From CAZADA01 sp964568975 (GTDB lineage: Bacteria > Pseudomonadota > Alphaproteobacteria > Caulobacterales > Maricaulaceae): a stretch of DNA of 64,000 bases. Positions 25,012-34,382 of the stretch are shown here, piece after piece. Every line of letters begins with the position of its first letter. The stretch's first letter is position 1. Both the position numbers and the translations under genes were made by a program. Below the pieces are notes generated by a model. That model ran no database searches. It was not told where the DNA came from and was given only the letters and a program-made list of their open reading frames with translations. The DNA lies in NCBI GenBank assembly GCA_964568975.1, contig CAZMSO010000013.1, forward strand, positions 1-64,000, given 5' to 3'.

Positions 25012-25875
25012 TTACTCGTCGCGGGCCAAGCGCGCTGCGAGGCTCGACGTGTCCCACCGACCGCCGCCCATGGCCTGCACCTCGGCGTAGAATTGATCGA
25101 CTAACGCGGTCACGGGCAAGCGCGCGCCGCACTCACGCGCGGCCTGCAAGGCGATACGCAAATCTTTGCGCATCCAATCAACAGCAAAGCCGAAGTCATA
25201 ACGCCCGTCGCCCATAGTCCGCGCCCGGTTGTCCATTTGCCAGCTTTGCGCCGCGCCTTGGCCGACGGCCGCCAACACACGCTCGAGATCCAAGCCGGCC
25301 TTCTGCGCGAAATGCACGCCTTCCGCCAAACCCTGCACGATGCCGGCGATGCAAATCTGGTTGACCATTTTCGCAAGTTGACCGGCGCCCGCCGGCCCCA
25401 CATGCACAATCGTTTTGGCGTAAGCCTCCATGACCGGTCGCGCGGCGGCGAAGGCGGCCTCTGCGCCTCCGCACATAACCGAGAGCTGACCGGCTTCCGC
25501 GCCGGCTTGTCCGCCCGACACCGGCGCGTCGAGGAAGAACACATCGCGGGCGTGGGCCTGCGCCTCCAACTCCCGCGCAAGCTCCGCTGAGGCCGTTGTG
25601 TGATCCACTAAGACCGCGCCGGGACGCATCGCGGCCAAAGCGGGGGCTGCGACAGCGCGCACATCCGCATCATCGCCGACGCACATCAGCACCGCGTCGG
25701 CCTGCGCGGCCGCCTCGCCAATGCTGGCGGCCGCGAGGCCGGAATGCGCGGCCGCCCAGGCGTCGGCCTTGGCGCGGGTGCGGTTCCACACACACACCTG
25801 ATGACCGGCCGCCGCCCCATGGCCGGCCATGGGAAAGCCCATGACGCCGAGCCCAATAAACGCGATCGCGGCCAT
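25012..25875 (-). CDS. NAD(P)-dependent beta-hydroxyacid dehydrogenase (3-hydroxyisobutyrate dehydrogenase/tartronate semialdehyde reductase type)
   Basis: A 287-residue oxidoreductase. The N-terminal nucleotide fold has FIGLGVMGFPMAGHGAAAGH; the substrate motif is FLDAPVSGGQAGAEAGQLSV; the catalytic lysine is K169 in GQLAKMVNQICIAGIVQGLA. The C-terminal DFGFAVDWMRKDLRIALQAA is also typical. Exact substrate cannot be read from the sequence; 3-hydroxyisobutyrate would fit the nearby methylmalonyl-CoA mutase, since valine breakdown leads through both, but they are not in one operon. It is divergent from the penicillin acylase-family gene. Confidence 0.9.
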   Translation of the reverse strand: MAAIAFIGLGVMGFPMAGHGAAAGHQVCVWNRTRAKADAWAAAHSGLAAASIGEAAAQADAVLMCVGDDADVRAVAAPALAAMRPGAVLVDHTTASAELARELEAQAHARDVFFLDAPVSGGQAGAEAGQLSVMCGGAEAAFAAARPVMEAYAKTIVHVGPAGAGQLAKMVNQICIAGIVQGLAEGVHFAQKAGLDLERVLAAVGQGAAQSWQMDNRARTMGDGRYDFGFAVDWMRKDLRIALQAARECGARLPVTALVDQFYAEVQAMGGGRWDTSSLAARLARDE

Positions 25876-26046
25876 AGCCGAACGCTCCTGTTGCGGGATG
25901 GACTAGCCGTCGGGGCGCGCGCGTACGACCGCGAACGGCTTGCCTCTCTGTCAAGGGTATGCACGGTACAAGCGGGGGACGAAAACGCCAAAATGCGCCG
26001 GAACAGCGGGTCGCGGGCCAGCGCGAAAATCCAAGAGGGTGTCGAG

Positions 26047-28470
26047 ATGGGCGTTGTGCGCGTCGTCGTGTCGCTTGTGGTGGGGCTAGTGATCCTGGCG
26101 ACGGTCGCCGCTGGGGGGCTGACGGGGTGGATGACGTGGCGCTTCCACGCCTCAAAGCCCACGCTCGAAGGCGACGTGCAAACCGCCGCCGGCCCCGGCG
26201 CGGCCGCGATCGCCCGAGACGGCTTTGGCATTCCCCACATTTTCGGCGACAACGCTGAGGCGGTGTTTTTCGCATTGGGCTACGCCCACGCCCAAGACCG
26301 CATGTTTCAAATGGACGGCTTGCGCCGCAGCATTCAAGGCCGGTTGTCGGAGCTGGTGGGCGCGCGCACCGTGGCGATCGACGCGCGCGCGCGCTTGCTG
26401 GGCTATCACCGCGTCGCGCGTCAGGGCCTGGAGGCGATTGCCCCGGAAACGCGCGCGGCCCTTGAAGCCTACGCCGCCGGCGTCAACGCCCTGATCACCG
26501 CACCCGATTACGCCCCTCCGCCGGAGCACGCGTTGTTGTTCGCCGAGGTCGAACCTTGGACGGTGGAGGACAGCGCGGCGGTGTGGGTGTCTATGGCGCG
26601 CACGCTCACCGCAGGCCTTGGCCAAGACCGCGACGCCGCCGCGGTGGAGGGCGTGCTGACGCGGGAGCAGCGCGCGGAGTTTTTCCCGCCCTTTCCGACG
26701 GATTTCGCACCGACGACGATCGCGGCTGAGGACTGGCCGGCTGCAGGCCCCGCGGCGGCCGAGACTGCGCCCGTCGGGCCCGACGGCGCGACGAGTGAGG
26801 AGACCGTTCAGCCGGGCTCCAACGCGTGGGCGGTGAGCGGGGCGCGCACGGCCAGCGGTCGGGCCATGCTCGCCAATGATCCTCATCTTGGGCTCGCAGC
26901 GCCGGGGACGTGGTATCTGGCGCGCTTGTCCTTGCCGACGGGCGACGTCGTGGGCGCGACCTTGCCCGGCGCGCCCTTCGTGATTATCGGGCGCAACGCC
27001 CGCGCGGCCTGGGGCTTCACGAACACCGAAATCGACGGCGCCGACATTGTCGAGCGCGCGCCCAGCGCCGCCTCGCCGCTGCCGCAGGAGGAGATTTCAG
27101 TGCGCTTCAGCGCTCCGGTGCGGGTGACGCCGGAGGTGACGGCTGACGGCGCGGTGCTGAAGCCGCCCTATTTCGCCGCGTCTCAGACGCCGGAGCGGGT
27201 GCGCGTGCGGCGCACGCTGGTGGATGAGCCAAACAACGCCATCGCCGATGTGGTCCACGCCCTCAATCGCGGGACGCCGTGGCGGGAGTTGGAGGGGCTG
27301 TTCGCGCGCTGGGTCTCGCCGTCGCAGAACCTCACATATGTGGAGCGCGGCGCCGATGGCGGGGAGGACTTGGTGGCGTTTCGCGTCCTCGGCCGGGTGC
27401 GCGTGGCCGCGGCGTCCGCGCCTTGGGCGCTCCTTGATCCGGACGACAATCCCGGCGTCGTCAATCCAAGCGACGGCGTCATCGTCAACGCCAACAATCA
27501 AGTCACGCCGCCGAACGCGCCCTTCGCGCCGCCGGGACGGTATGCGGCCATGCGCGCGACACGCATCGACGCACGCTTGCGCGAGACGCGGCTGCACGAT
27601 TTGGATCGCTTCGCCGACATTCAAACGGATGTCACCTCCACCCAAGCCTTGCGGCTGAAGGTGGCGTTGTCACGGGCGCGGCCGCGCACGGCCGCCGGCG
27701 GCTTGTTGTTAGCCATGCTGGAGGACTGGGACGGGCGCATGGCCGCCGACCGCCATGAACCCCTCGTGTTTTCCTATTGGATGCGCGCGCTGGCGCCGCG
27801 GCTGTGGGGCGACGAGCTCGGCCCGGCCTTTAGCCAGTTCAACACTGCGCGGCGCGTGTTTGTCGACCGCGTGCTTAACGGCGCGCTGTCCCATTGGTGC
27901 GACGACGTCACCACGGATTTGCGCGACACCTGCGCGGACACTCTCGGTCTTGCGCTTGATGACGCGGCCGCGACGCTGGCGGCGGATTTCGAGATCGACG
28001 CCGCCGATCCTGAGCGTTTGCTGACGGCGCTGATGACGGGCGATGAGCCGGCGACCTGGGGCGCCGCGCATCAGGCGGTGTTCCGCCACCCGCTGTTGGA
28101 CCCGTTGCCCGTCCTGGGCCCGATGTTTCGAGTGTCGGTTCCCGTCGGCGGGGATGGCGCGACGATCAATGTGGCGGCCTATCGGTTCCGCAGTGGGAAT
28201 TTTGACGCCAGCCACGGCCCCGGCCTGCGCAGCCTGCATGACTTGGCGGATCTCGACGCCTCGCGCTTTGTGATCGCGCCAGGCCAGTCCGCCCACCCCT
28301 TGTCGCCCCATTATCGCGACCTCGCGCCGCTGTGGGCGGCGGGAGAGTATGTGGAGATCCGCGCCGACTGGCCGGGCGCGCCGCGCGGCCCCGACGAACC
28401 CTTAAGCGAATGGGTGGCGGAGTACGCCCCGCCGAGCACGCGGCTGCTGACCTTGACGCCGGCGCCGTGA
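26047..28470 (+). CDS. Penicillin acylase family (Ntn-hydrolase) protein
   Basis: An 807-residue protein with an N-terminal membrane or signal segment (residues about 4-29), so it acts in the periplasm or on the membrane. The alpha part has GFGIPHIFGDNAEAVFFALG and GYAHAQDRMFQMDGLRR. The self-processing nucleophile is Ser258 in PGSNAWAVSG, followed by MLANDPHLGLAAPGTWY, all conserved. Family members hydrolyse amides such as penicillin G, cephalosporins or acyl-homoserine lactones; which applies here is unknown. ATG 26047 has AGAGGGTG upstream; ATG 25993 is the alternative. Near the C-terminus, HGPGLRSLHDLADLDASRFV and PGQSAHPLSPHYRDLAPLW are also typical of the family. Confidence 0.92.
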   Translation: MGVVRVVVSLVVGLVILATVAAGGLTGWMTWRFHASKPTLEGDVQTAAGPGAAAIARDGFGIPHIFGDNAEAVFFALGYAHAQDRMFQMDGLRRSIQGRLSELVGARTVAIDARARLLGYHRVARQGLEAIAPETRAALEAYAAGVNALITAPDYAPPPEHALLFAEVEPWTVEDSAAVWVSMARTLTAGLGQDRDAAAVEGVLTREQRAEFFPPFPTDFAPTTIAAEDWPAAGPAAAETAPVGPDGATSEETVQPGSNAWAVSGARTASGRAMLANDPHLGLAAPGTWYLARLSLPTGDVVGATLPGAPFVIIGRNARAAWGFTNTEIDGADIVERAPSAASPLPQEEISVRFSAPVRVTPEVTADGAVLKPPYFAASQTPERVRVRRTLVDEPNNAIADVVHALNRGTPWRELEGLFARWVSPSQNLTYVERGADGGEDLVAFRVLGRVRVAAASAPWALLDPDDNPGVVNPSDGVIVNANNQVTPPNAPFAPPGRYAAMRATRIDARLRETRLHDLDRFADIQTDVTSTQALRLKVALSRARPRTAAGGLLLAMLEDWDGRMAADRHEPLVFSYWMRALAPRLWGDELGPAFSQFNTARRVFVDRVLNGALSHWCDDVTTDLRDTCADTLGLALDDAAATLAADFEIDAADPERLLTALMTGDEPATWGAAHQAVFRHPLLDPLPVLGPMFRVSVPVGGDGATINVAAYRFRSGNFDASHGPGLRSLHDLADLDASRFVIAPGQSAHPLSPHYRDLAPLWAAGEYVEIRADWPGAPRGPDEPLSEWVAEYAPPSTRLLTLTPAP

Positions 28471-28550
28471 CGGCTTTGAGAGTTCACGACGGAGGCGCGC
28501 GTCGCGGATCCGCTCCCCCAAATCACCTCATCGATCGCTTTAAGGTTCGC

Positions 28551-28580
28551 TCCCCGGGGCTCCCCGGGGCTCCTCGGGGG
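28551..28580. repeat. 10-bp palindromic tandem repeat
   Basis: TCCCCGGGGC occurs twice in tandem (28551-28570) followed by the variant TCCTCGGGGG. Each unit contains the palindrome CCCCGGGG, so the transcript can fold. It lies in the 214-base space between two convergent genes and may help terminate transcription from either side. Confidence 0.8.
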
Positions 28581-28684
28581 CTCGGTTTGGCTGTGGCCGG
28601 TGTGTCCCGCAGGGCGACGGACCCATCATCCACGGCCCGCAAACGGCTCACGAACGCGGTGACGGCCGGCGTGTGGACGCCGCG

Positions 28685-29242
28685 CTAGGCGATGGTCACG
28701 AAGCCGCCGCGGCGATAGCCCAACAGCGGCGATGGCGGGCCGTGTTCAAACGCGATGACGCGACCGACAAGGATCAAATGATCGCCGCCGGGATGGCGCG
28801 CGACCGTCTCGCACGCAAAGCGCGCCGCCGCGCCCTCCAGCCACACCACGCCGGCGGGACCGCGAGCAAAGCCCGGATCGTCGAGGTGTATGTCGGGGTT
28901 GGTCGTGAACCGGCGCGCGAGGGCTTCCTGGGCGGCGCTCAGCACATTGACGGCGAAGCCCGCAGCGTCGCGAAAGGCGCTGTAACGCTGGGAATCTTTG
29001 CCGATGCACCACAACACTAATGGCGGATCGAGCGACACGGATGTGAAGGAGTTCACCGTAATGCCCACGCCCGCCACGCCAGGACCGGCTCCGATGGGCG
29101 TGCTGACAACGGTCACACCCGTGGCGAACATGCCCAGCGCGTCGCGAAACGCCCGCGACGCGGCCGGAGAGGGCGCGGGTGCGGCCTCACCGCCGCCGCC
29201 CGCCGCCGCAGCGCCGTCGGCGTCGTTTGGCCGTTCGCTCAC
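28685..29242 (-). CDS. Flavin reductase-domain protein
   Basis: A protein of 185 residues from the GTG start chosen here. The flavin reductase-like (FMN-binding split barrel) domain covers about 30-180: FRDALGMFATGVTVVST, then GITVNSFTSVSLDPPLVLWC and FAVNVLSAAQEALARRF, and near the end GDHLILVGRVIAFEHG with the GYRRGGF finish. Members reduce FMN/FAD with NAD(P)H for partner monooxygenases or are themselves oxidoreductases. No partner monooxygenase is adjacent. GTG 29242 is preceded by GAGGAGGAGG; an in-frame ATG at 29320 would add 26 Ala-rich residues. Confidence 0.88.
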   Translation of the reverse strand: MSERPNDADGAAAAGGGGEAAPAPSPAASRAFRDALGMFATGVTVVSTPIGAGPGVAGVGITVNSFTSVSLDPPLVLWCIGKDSQRYSAFRDAAGFAVNVLSAAQEALARRFTTNPDIHLDDPGFARGPAGVVWLEGAAARFACETVARHPGGDHLILVGRVIAFEHGPPSPLLGYRRGGFVTIA

Positions 29243-29408
29243 GCTCGCCTCCTCCTCAGCAGCCCTATCCCGCCGCGCCTTGAGACCGTCTCCCTGCGCC
29301 GCCGACGCCGCGGCCGCCATGGCGTCAGTTTAACGACGGCGCGTGACGCTTGTCCGTCGGTTCTGCTCGCTGACACAAGCCTCTTTCACCGCCGGTCGAC
29401 ACGCGCTC

Positions 29409-30320
29409 ATGGCCCAAGATCAACCGATCGTCATTAAAAAGGTGAAGAAGGGCGGCGGCCACGGCCATCATGGCGGCGCCTGGAAAGTCGCCTACGCCGA
29501 CTTCGTGACCGCCATGATGGCGTTCTTCCTGTTGATGTGGTTGATCAACACCACGTCCCCGGAGCAACGCCGCGGCATCGCCGACTACTTCGCGCCCGCC
29601 AGCGTCAGCCCTACGACCTCGGGATCGGGGGGGCTTTTAGCGGGCACGGAGTTCGGTCGCGACGGCGTGCGCGGACGCGGCGCCCAGTCCGTTGTCGAAC
29701 GCCCCTCGCCCCAACAGCAGGACGATGTCGACAAAAGCACGTCCGAAGGCGGCGCGTCTGACCGATCCGGGGCTGGGCCTGACGACGACGACAACGCCGT
29801 GGCGGCGGCCTTGGCGCGGCGCGATGAGGCGGTGTTGCGCAGCGCCGAGTTGTCCCTGCGCCAAGCGCTCCAGGAGCTTCCCGAACTCGCAGAGCTGTCG
29901 AAGAACGTCATTTTGGATCAGACTCCGGAAGGCTTGCGCATTCAGTTGATCGACCAAGAGGGCCGCCCAATGTTCATCGCAGGGTCCGCTGAGCCGACCC
30001 AGCGCGCGCGGCTTCTGCTGGAGGCGGTGGTGCGGGTCGTTGCGCCCTTGTCCAACCGGATCACGATCGCGGGCCACACGGATTCTGCGCCGTCTTTCGA
30101 CCCCAACCAATCGAATTGGCAGCTGTCCTCAGACCGCGCCCACGCCGCGCGCCGCGTGCTGCAAGCCGGCGGGTTGCGCGAAGAGCGACTTTATCAGGTC
30201 GCCGGCAAGGCTGATTCCGACCCGCTGTTCCCGGACGATCCCTATCAACCCGGCAATCGGCGCGTGTCGATTACGTTGATGCGTGAGGCGCCGGTGGTGC
30301 CGCCGGACTTGGAGTTTTAA
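29409..30320 (+). CDS. motB: Flagellar motor stator protein MotB
   Basis: A 303-residue protein. After a basic, His-rich N-terminus (IVIKKVKKGGGHGHHGG), the single membrane helix carries the proton-path aspartate in AYADFVTAMMAFFLLMWLIN. Residues about 60-125 form a long acidic, probably disordered linker. The OmpA-like peptidoglycan-binding domain has IAGHTDSAPSF, SSDRAHAARRVLQAGGL and NRRVSITLM. ATG 29409 was chosen over an upstream ATG at 29343 that adds 22 unrelated residues. motA is not adjacent and not in the window, as in several alphaproteobacteria where the stator genes are apart. Confidence 0.95.
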   Translation: MAQDQPIVIKKVKKGGGHGHHGGAWKVAYADFVTAMMAFFLLMWLINTTSPEQRRGIADYFAPASVSPTTSGSGGLLAGTEFGRDGVRGRGAQSVVERPSPQQQDDVDKSTSEGGASDRSGAGPDDDDNAVAAALARRDEAVLRSAELSLRQALQELPELAELSKNVILDQTPEGLRIQLIDQEGRPMFIAGSAEPTQRARLLLEAVVRVVAPLSNRITIAGHTDSAPSFDPNQSNWQLSSDRAHAARRVLQAGGLREERLYQVAGKADSDPLFPDDPYQPGNRRVSITLMREAPVVPPDLEF

Positions 30321-30476
30321 ACCGCCCTGGATTTGGCCCCTAGGCGGTTCGCCCGCGAGCCCCCACACTGAACACCGCGTCTGACGCGTCGTGGGCGTCG
30401 CGGGAAACGCGCGCCGCCCACGTCGCGCCCGCGGACACGGGCGGCGCGCGCGGTCGAAGAGGTCGGGTTTCAAGCC

Positions 30477-32315
30477 ATGTTCACCACCCCTGTCACCGCC
30501 GCGCCGGCGGCGCCGGACTGGCAAGTGTGGGTCATCTTGGCCTTGGCCGTGCTCGTGGTGGCTTTGTATTGCCTTGAGCGCTGGTCGATGGAGATCATCA
30601 GCGCGGGGCTGATTGCAGGGCTGTTGATCCTGTTTCACGTCACGCCGCACCCTGCGTACGGCGCTCACGAAATCTTGTCCGGCTTCTCCAGTCCGGCGTT
30701 GATTGCGGTGATGGCGTTGCTTGTCGTCGCCCAAGGGGTGTTCCAAACGGGCGCGCTGGATCGCCCGGCGCGGCGGCTGGCGGCCATGGCGCGCGCGCGT
30801 CCGGCGACGACGCTGGTGTGGGTGTTGGGCGCGGTGTTTGTGATCAGCGCGTTCATGAACAACACCCCTGTGGTGCTGATGTTTCTGCCCGTGTTGACGA
30901 TGGTCGCAGACCGTCTCGGCGCGGCCCCGTCGCGCGTGCTGATCCCGCTGTCATTTGTGAGCATTTTGGCGGGCATGACGACGCTGATCGGCTCGTCGAC
31001 GAACCTCTTAGTGGCGGAAGCCGCCGCCCAGCACCCTGAGGCGGCGCTTGGGTTTTTCTCGCCCGCGCCCATGGGCCTTGTCCTGGCGGCGACGGGGCTT
31101 GTGTATGTCAGCGTCGCGGGGCCCTTGTTGTTGCCGAAACGCGTGGCGGCCGAGAATGGCGGCGCGAAAGCGGAGACGCGCCAGTTCATCGCTCAAATCG
31201 AGGTTGCGTTTGGCGATCGCTTGGCCGGCGCGCGGGCGCATGACGGCCGGTTTGACGACCTCAAAGACGTGACGGTGCGCTTGATTATGCGTGACGACCG
31301 GCCGTTGCGCCCGCCCTTCGCCGGCGTGACCTTGCAAGCCGGCGACATCGTCATTGTGAGCGCGACAAAGAGCGAGCTGGCGGATTTGCTGACCGCCGCG
31401 CGCGGCATCCGCCCGACAATGTTCACCGGCGCGCGGCCTTTGCCCAATGAAGCGCCCCAAGAGCTGGTGATTGTCGAGGCCGCCGTCGCGCCCGGCTCGC
31501 GCTTAGTCGGGCGCACGCTGGCGCACACCTCGTACTCCGTTCCACCGGGCACTGTCGTTTTGGCGGTGCGCCGCAGCAGCCGCATGGCCCGCGACGGCGT
31601 GGCCGACATCCGTTTAGAACCGGGCGATGTGTTGCTTATTCTCGGCGAGCCCCAAGACTTGCGGTCCTTGCGCGACCAGCGCGACGTGCTGCCGCTGGAA
31701 TGGTCGAGCCATGAGCTCCCGAAGACCGAAAAAGCGGGAATTGCGCGGCTGATTTTCCTGGCCGTGGTCGCCGCCGCGGCGACGCAGCTTTTGCCCATCG
31801 CCCACGCGGCCATCGCCGGCGCGTCACTGATGGTCGCCACGGGGTGCTTGCGGCCGCGGCAAGCGGCGCGAGCGGTGGATTTTCGCATTTTCTTGCTCGC
31901 AGGGTCCTCCTTCGCGCTTGCTGGAGCGCTGGAGGTGACGGGCGGGGCGGACATGATTGCGGCGGGCGCGGTGTGGCTTGCAGCGCCCTTCGGCGCGTGG
32001 GGGTTGTTGTCGCTCCTGTTTTTGACTGTGGCCGTGATCACCAACGCCTTGTCCAACAACGCCACGGCGATTTTGTTCGCGCCCGTCGCGCTCAGCGCCG
32101 CGGATCTCACGGGCGCGGATCCCACGGCGTTTTTGCTGGCGGTGTTGTTTGCAGCCAATTGCTCGTTCGCAACGCCGATCGCGTATCAGACGAATTTGTT
32201 AGTGCTGGGCCCTGGACGGTACCGCTTTGCAGATTTCATGAGGATCGGCGCGCCCTTGGTGTTGTTGTTGTGGGCGGTGTTCACCATTGCTTCGCCATTC
32301 TTCTTCGACCTCTAA
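30477..32315 (+). CDS. SLC13-family permease with two TrkA_C domains
   Basis: A 612-residue membrane protein. The N-terminal half has MNNTPVVLMFLPVLTMVADR, then ILAGMTTLIGSSTNLLV, and the C-terminal half has LSNNATAILFAPVALSAADL, the twin hairpin motifs (NTP/SNN..A) of the DASS/SLC13 ion-transporter superfamily. Between them, residues about 225-415 hold two TrkA_C (RCK-C) domains, seen in RPPFAGVTLQAGDIVIVSAT and IRLEPGDVLLILGEPQDL. Members move dicarboxylates, sulfate or other anions with Na+; the substrate here is not apparent. It is monocistronic. Confidence 0.9.
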   Translation: MFTTPVTAAPAAPDWQVWVILALAVLVVALYCLERWSMEIISAGLIAGLLILFHVTPHPAYGAHEILSGFSSPALIAVMALLVVAQGVFQTGALDRPARRLAAMARARPATTLVWVLGAVFVISAFMNNTPVVLMFLPVLTMVADRLGAAPSRVLIPLSFVSILAGMTTLIGSSTNLLVAEAAAQHPEAALGFFSPAPMGLVLAATGLVYVSVAGPLLLPKRVAAENGGAKAETRQFIAQIEVAFGDRLAGARAHDGRFDDLKDVTVRLIMRDDRPLRPPFAGVTLQAGDIVIVSATKSELADLLTAARGIRPTMFTGARPLPNEAPQELVIVEAAVAPGSRLVGRTLAHTSYSVPPGTVVLAVRRSSRMARDGVADIRLEPGDVLLILGEPQDLRSLRDQRDVLPLEWSSHELPKTEKAGIARLIFLAVVAAAATQLLPIAHAAIAGASLMVATGCLRPRQAARAVDFRIFLLAGSSFALAGALEVTGGADMIAAGAVWLAAPFGAWGLLSLLFLTVAVITNALSNNATAILFAPVALSAADLTGADPTAFLLAVLFAANCSFATPIAYQTNLLVLGPGRYRFADFMRIGAPLVLLLWAVFTIASPFFFDL

Positions 32316-32373
32316 ACGGCCTTGCGCCGCGGGGGCGACACAGCGATGATACCGTGACTTTGCGAGGGCGAGC

Positions 32374-33105
32374 GTGTCGAAGCCGTTTCAAACGCGCGAT
32401 TTGCAGTTCTACATGACCGCGCCGGGCCCGTGCCCGTACTTGCCCGATCGCTTTGAACGGAAAGTCTTCACAGACTTAAGCGGCCCGGACGCGCCGGAGA
32501 TCGCCGACGCACTGGTCCACGCCGGTTTCCGCCGCAGCCAAAATGTGGCTTACCGGCCGGCGTGTGAGACCTGCAATCTGTGCGTTTCCACGCGGGTGCG
32601 CGCTTGGACGTTTGAGCCTGGGCGCGGCCAGCGGCGGGTGCTCAAGCGCAATAGCGACCTGGTGGCCACGACCCGGCGGGCGCCCGCGACGATGGAGCAA
32701 TTCACCCTCTTCTCGCGCTATCTGCACAGCCGCCACAATGATGGCGGCATGACGGAGATGACCTTCGGCGATTACGCCGTCATGGTGGGCGACAGCCCGG
32801 TGGCGACGGTCTTGACGGAGTATCGGCGCGGGGCGGGCGGACCATTGCTGGCTGCTGCGATTTCAGATCAGCTGCACGACGGGATGTCGCTCGTTTATTC
32901 CTTCTTCGAGCCCGACGAACATCGGCGCAGCTTAGGCGCGTTCATGATCCTCGATCACATCCGCCGGGCCGCCGCCGCAGGGTGGCCATATGTCTATCTT
33001 GGCTATTGGATCAAAGGCAGCGCGAAGATGGACTATAAGGCCCAATACCGGCCGATGGAGGTCTTGCGGCCGAGCGGCTGGCGCCTCCTGGAGGACGACG
33101 ACTAG
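32374..33105 (+). CDS. bpt: Aspartate/glutamate leucyltransferase Bpt (N-end rule)
   Basis: A 243-residue leucyl/arginyl-tRNA-protein transferase of the ATE1/Bpt family, which adds Leu to N-terminal Asp or Glu and so marks proteins for ClpAP. Motifs: QFYMTAPGPCPYLPDRFERK, then GFRRSQNVAYRPACETCNLC with the conserved Cys cluster, RNSDLV, and SLVYSFFEPDEHRRSLGAFM with YLGYWIKGSAKMDYKAQYRP. GTG 32374 is the start, preceded by GCGAGGG. Family length and all conserved blocks are intact. Confidence 0.96.
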   Translation: MSKPFQTRDLQFYMTAPGPCPYLPDRFERKVFTDLSGPDAPEIADALVHAGFRRSQNVAYRPACETCNLCVSTRVRAWTFEPGRGQRRVLKRNSDLVATTRRAPATMEQFTLFSRYLHSRHNDGGMTEMTFGDYAVMVGDSPVATVLTEYRRGAGGPLLAAAISDQLHDGMSLVYSFFEPDEHRRSLGAFMILDHIRRAAAAGWPYVYLGYWIKGSAKMDYKAQYRPMEVLRPSGWRLLEDDD

Positions 33106-33245
33106 CGCGCGGGCCGATCACCCATGACGCGGGGGCGCGGACGCCGGCGAGACCGCGACGCGGCCTCCCTGCGGAGGCGCGCGGCGGCGCAAAGACACAC
33201 ACCAACGCGCCGTGGCCAGGCGCAGAGGGGGGAGGAGTTCAGACC

Positions 33246-34331
33246 ATGGATCGCCGTCGATTTCTCGCCGCCGGGGCGGCCGGCGCAGGCGCAAGCGCCT
33301 TAGCCGCGCCGGCTATCGCGCAAAACACGCGCGAGCTGCGTGTGGTCACGACCTGGCCGAAAAACTTCCCCGGCCTCGGGACCGCGCCGGAACGGGTCGC
33401 TCAAATCGTAGACGCGCTCACAGACGGCCAATTGCGGATGAAGATTTACGCCGCCGGCGAGTTGGTGCCGGCGTTTGAGGCGTTTGATCAAGTCTCCGGC
33501 GGCGGCGCGGACGCCTATCACGGGGCGGAGTATTATTGGCAGGGCAAATCCAAGGCCTTCAGCTTTTTCGCGGCCGTCCCCTTCGGCTTGACGGCGACGG
33601 AGTTCACCGCCTGGCTCTCCTTCGGCGGCGGCCAAGAGCTGTGGGATGAATTGGCGGCCGACTTCGACATTAAGCCCCTGGCCTGCGGCAACAGCGGCCA
33701 CCAAATGGGCGGGTGGTTCAAGCGCGAGATCGCGACGCTCGATGATTTCGTCGGCCTGAAGATGCGCATTCCAGGCCTTGGCGGCGCGGTGGTGAAGGCG
33801 CTGGGCGGCGCGCCCGTAGCGCTGCCGGGTTCTGAGATTTATCCAGCCCTCCAGTCCGGCGCGATCGACGCGACCGAATGGGTGGGTCCGTGGAACGACC
33901 TCGCCTTCGGTCTTTATCGCGAAGCAAAGTTCTATTACGGCCCCGGCTTCCACGAGCCCGGCACCCAACTGAGCCTGGGGATCAATCGCGGCGTGTGGGA
34001 GGAGCTGCCAGCGCATCACAAAGCTGTGCTGGTCCACGCCTGCCGCAGCGTCAATGACCTTACGATTGGCGAGTTCGCCCACCGCAACGCGGAAGCGCTC
34101 ACGAGCCTTGTGAACGATCACGCGGTGTCGCTGCGGCGCTTCTCCGATGAGATTTGGACCGCCGCCGCGCGCGTGTCAGAGGAGGTCGTGGCCGACGCCG
34201 CGGGTGAGGACGGGGGCCTGTCGCGGCGCGTTTACGACAGCTACATCGCTGCGCGACGCGCGCTTTCGGGCTGGGGCGCCCAATCGGAGGCGGCTTACAT
34301 GCGCGCGCGCGAAGACGCGCTGAACACTTAA
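33246..34331 (+). CDS. dctP: TRAP transporter substrate-binding protein, TakP-like
   Basis: A 361-residue periplasmic binding protein with a twin-arginine signal (DRRRFLAAGAAGAGASALA, cleaved near AIAQ). The mature part follows the TakP/2-oxoacid branch: PFGLTATEFTAWLSFGGG, then GNSGHQMGGWFKREIATLDD, FVGLKMRIPGLGGAVVKALG and IYPALQSGAIDATEWVGPWN, with the YYGPGFHEPG segment. TakP binds pyruvate and other 2-oxoacids with Na+, dimerising in the periplasm. It begins the unit dctP-dctQ-dctM, followed by a TPP enzyme that could use such substrates. Confidence 0.93.
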   Translation: MDRRRFLAAGAAGAGASALAAPAIAQNTRELRVVTTWPKNFPGLGTAPERVAQIVDALTDGQLRMKIYAAGELVPAFEAFDQVSGGGADAYHGAEYYWQGKSKAFSFFAAVPFGLTATEFTAWLSFGGGQELWDELAADFDIKPLACGNSGHQMGGWFKREIATLDDFVGLKMRIPGLGGAVVKALGGAPVALPGSEIYPALQSGAIDATEWVGPWNDLAFGLYREAKFYYGPGFHEPGTQLSLGINRGVWEELPAHHKAVLVHACRSVNDLTIGEFAHRNAEALTSLVNDHAVSLRRFSDEIWTAAARVSEEVVADAAGEDGGLSRRVYDSYIAARRALSGWGAQSEAAYMRAREDALNT

Positions 34332-34382
34332 GCGCACCACGCTGATCGCGCGCTGCCGCGCCGTTGAGGGGAGGGCTCGGGG

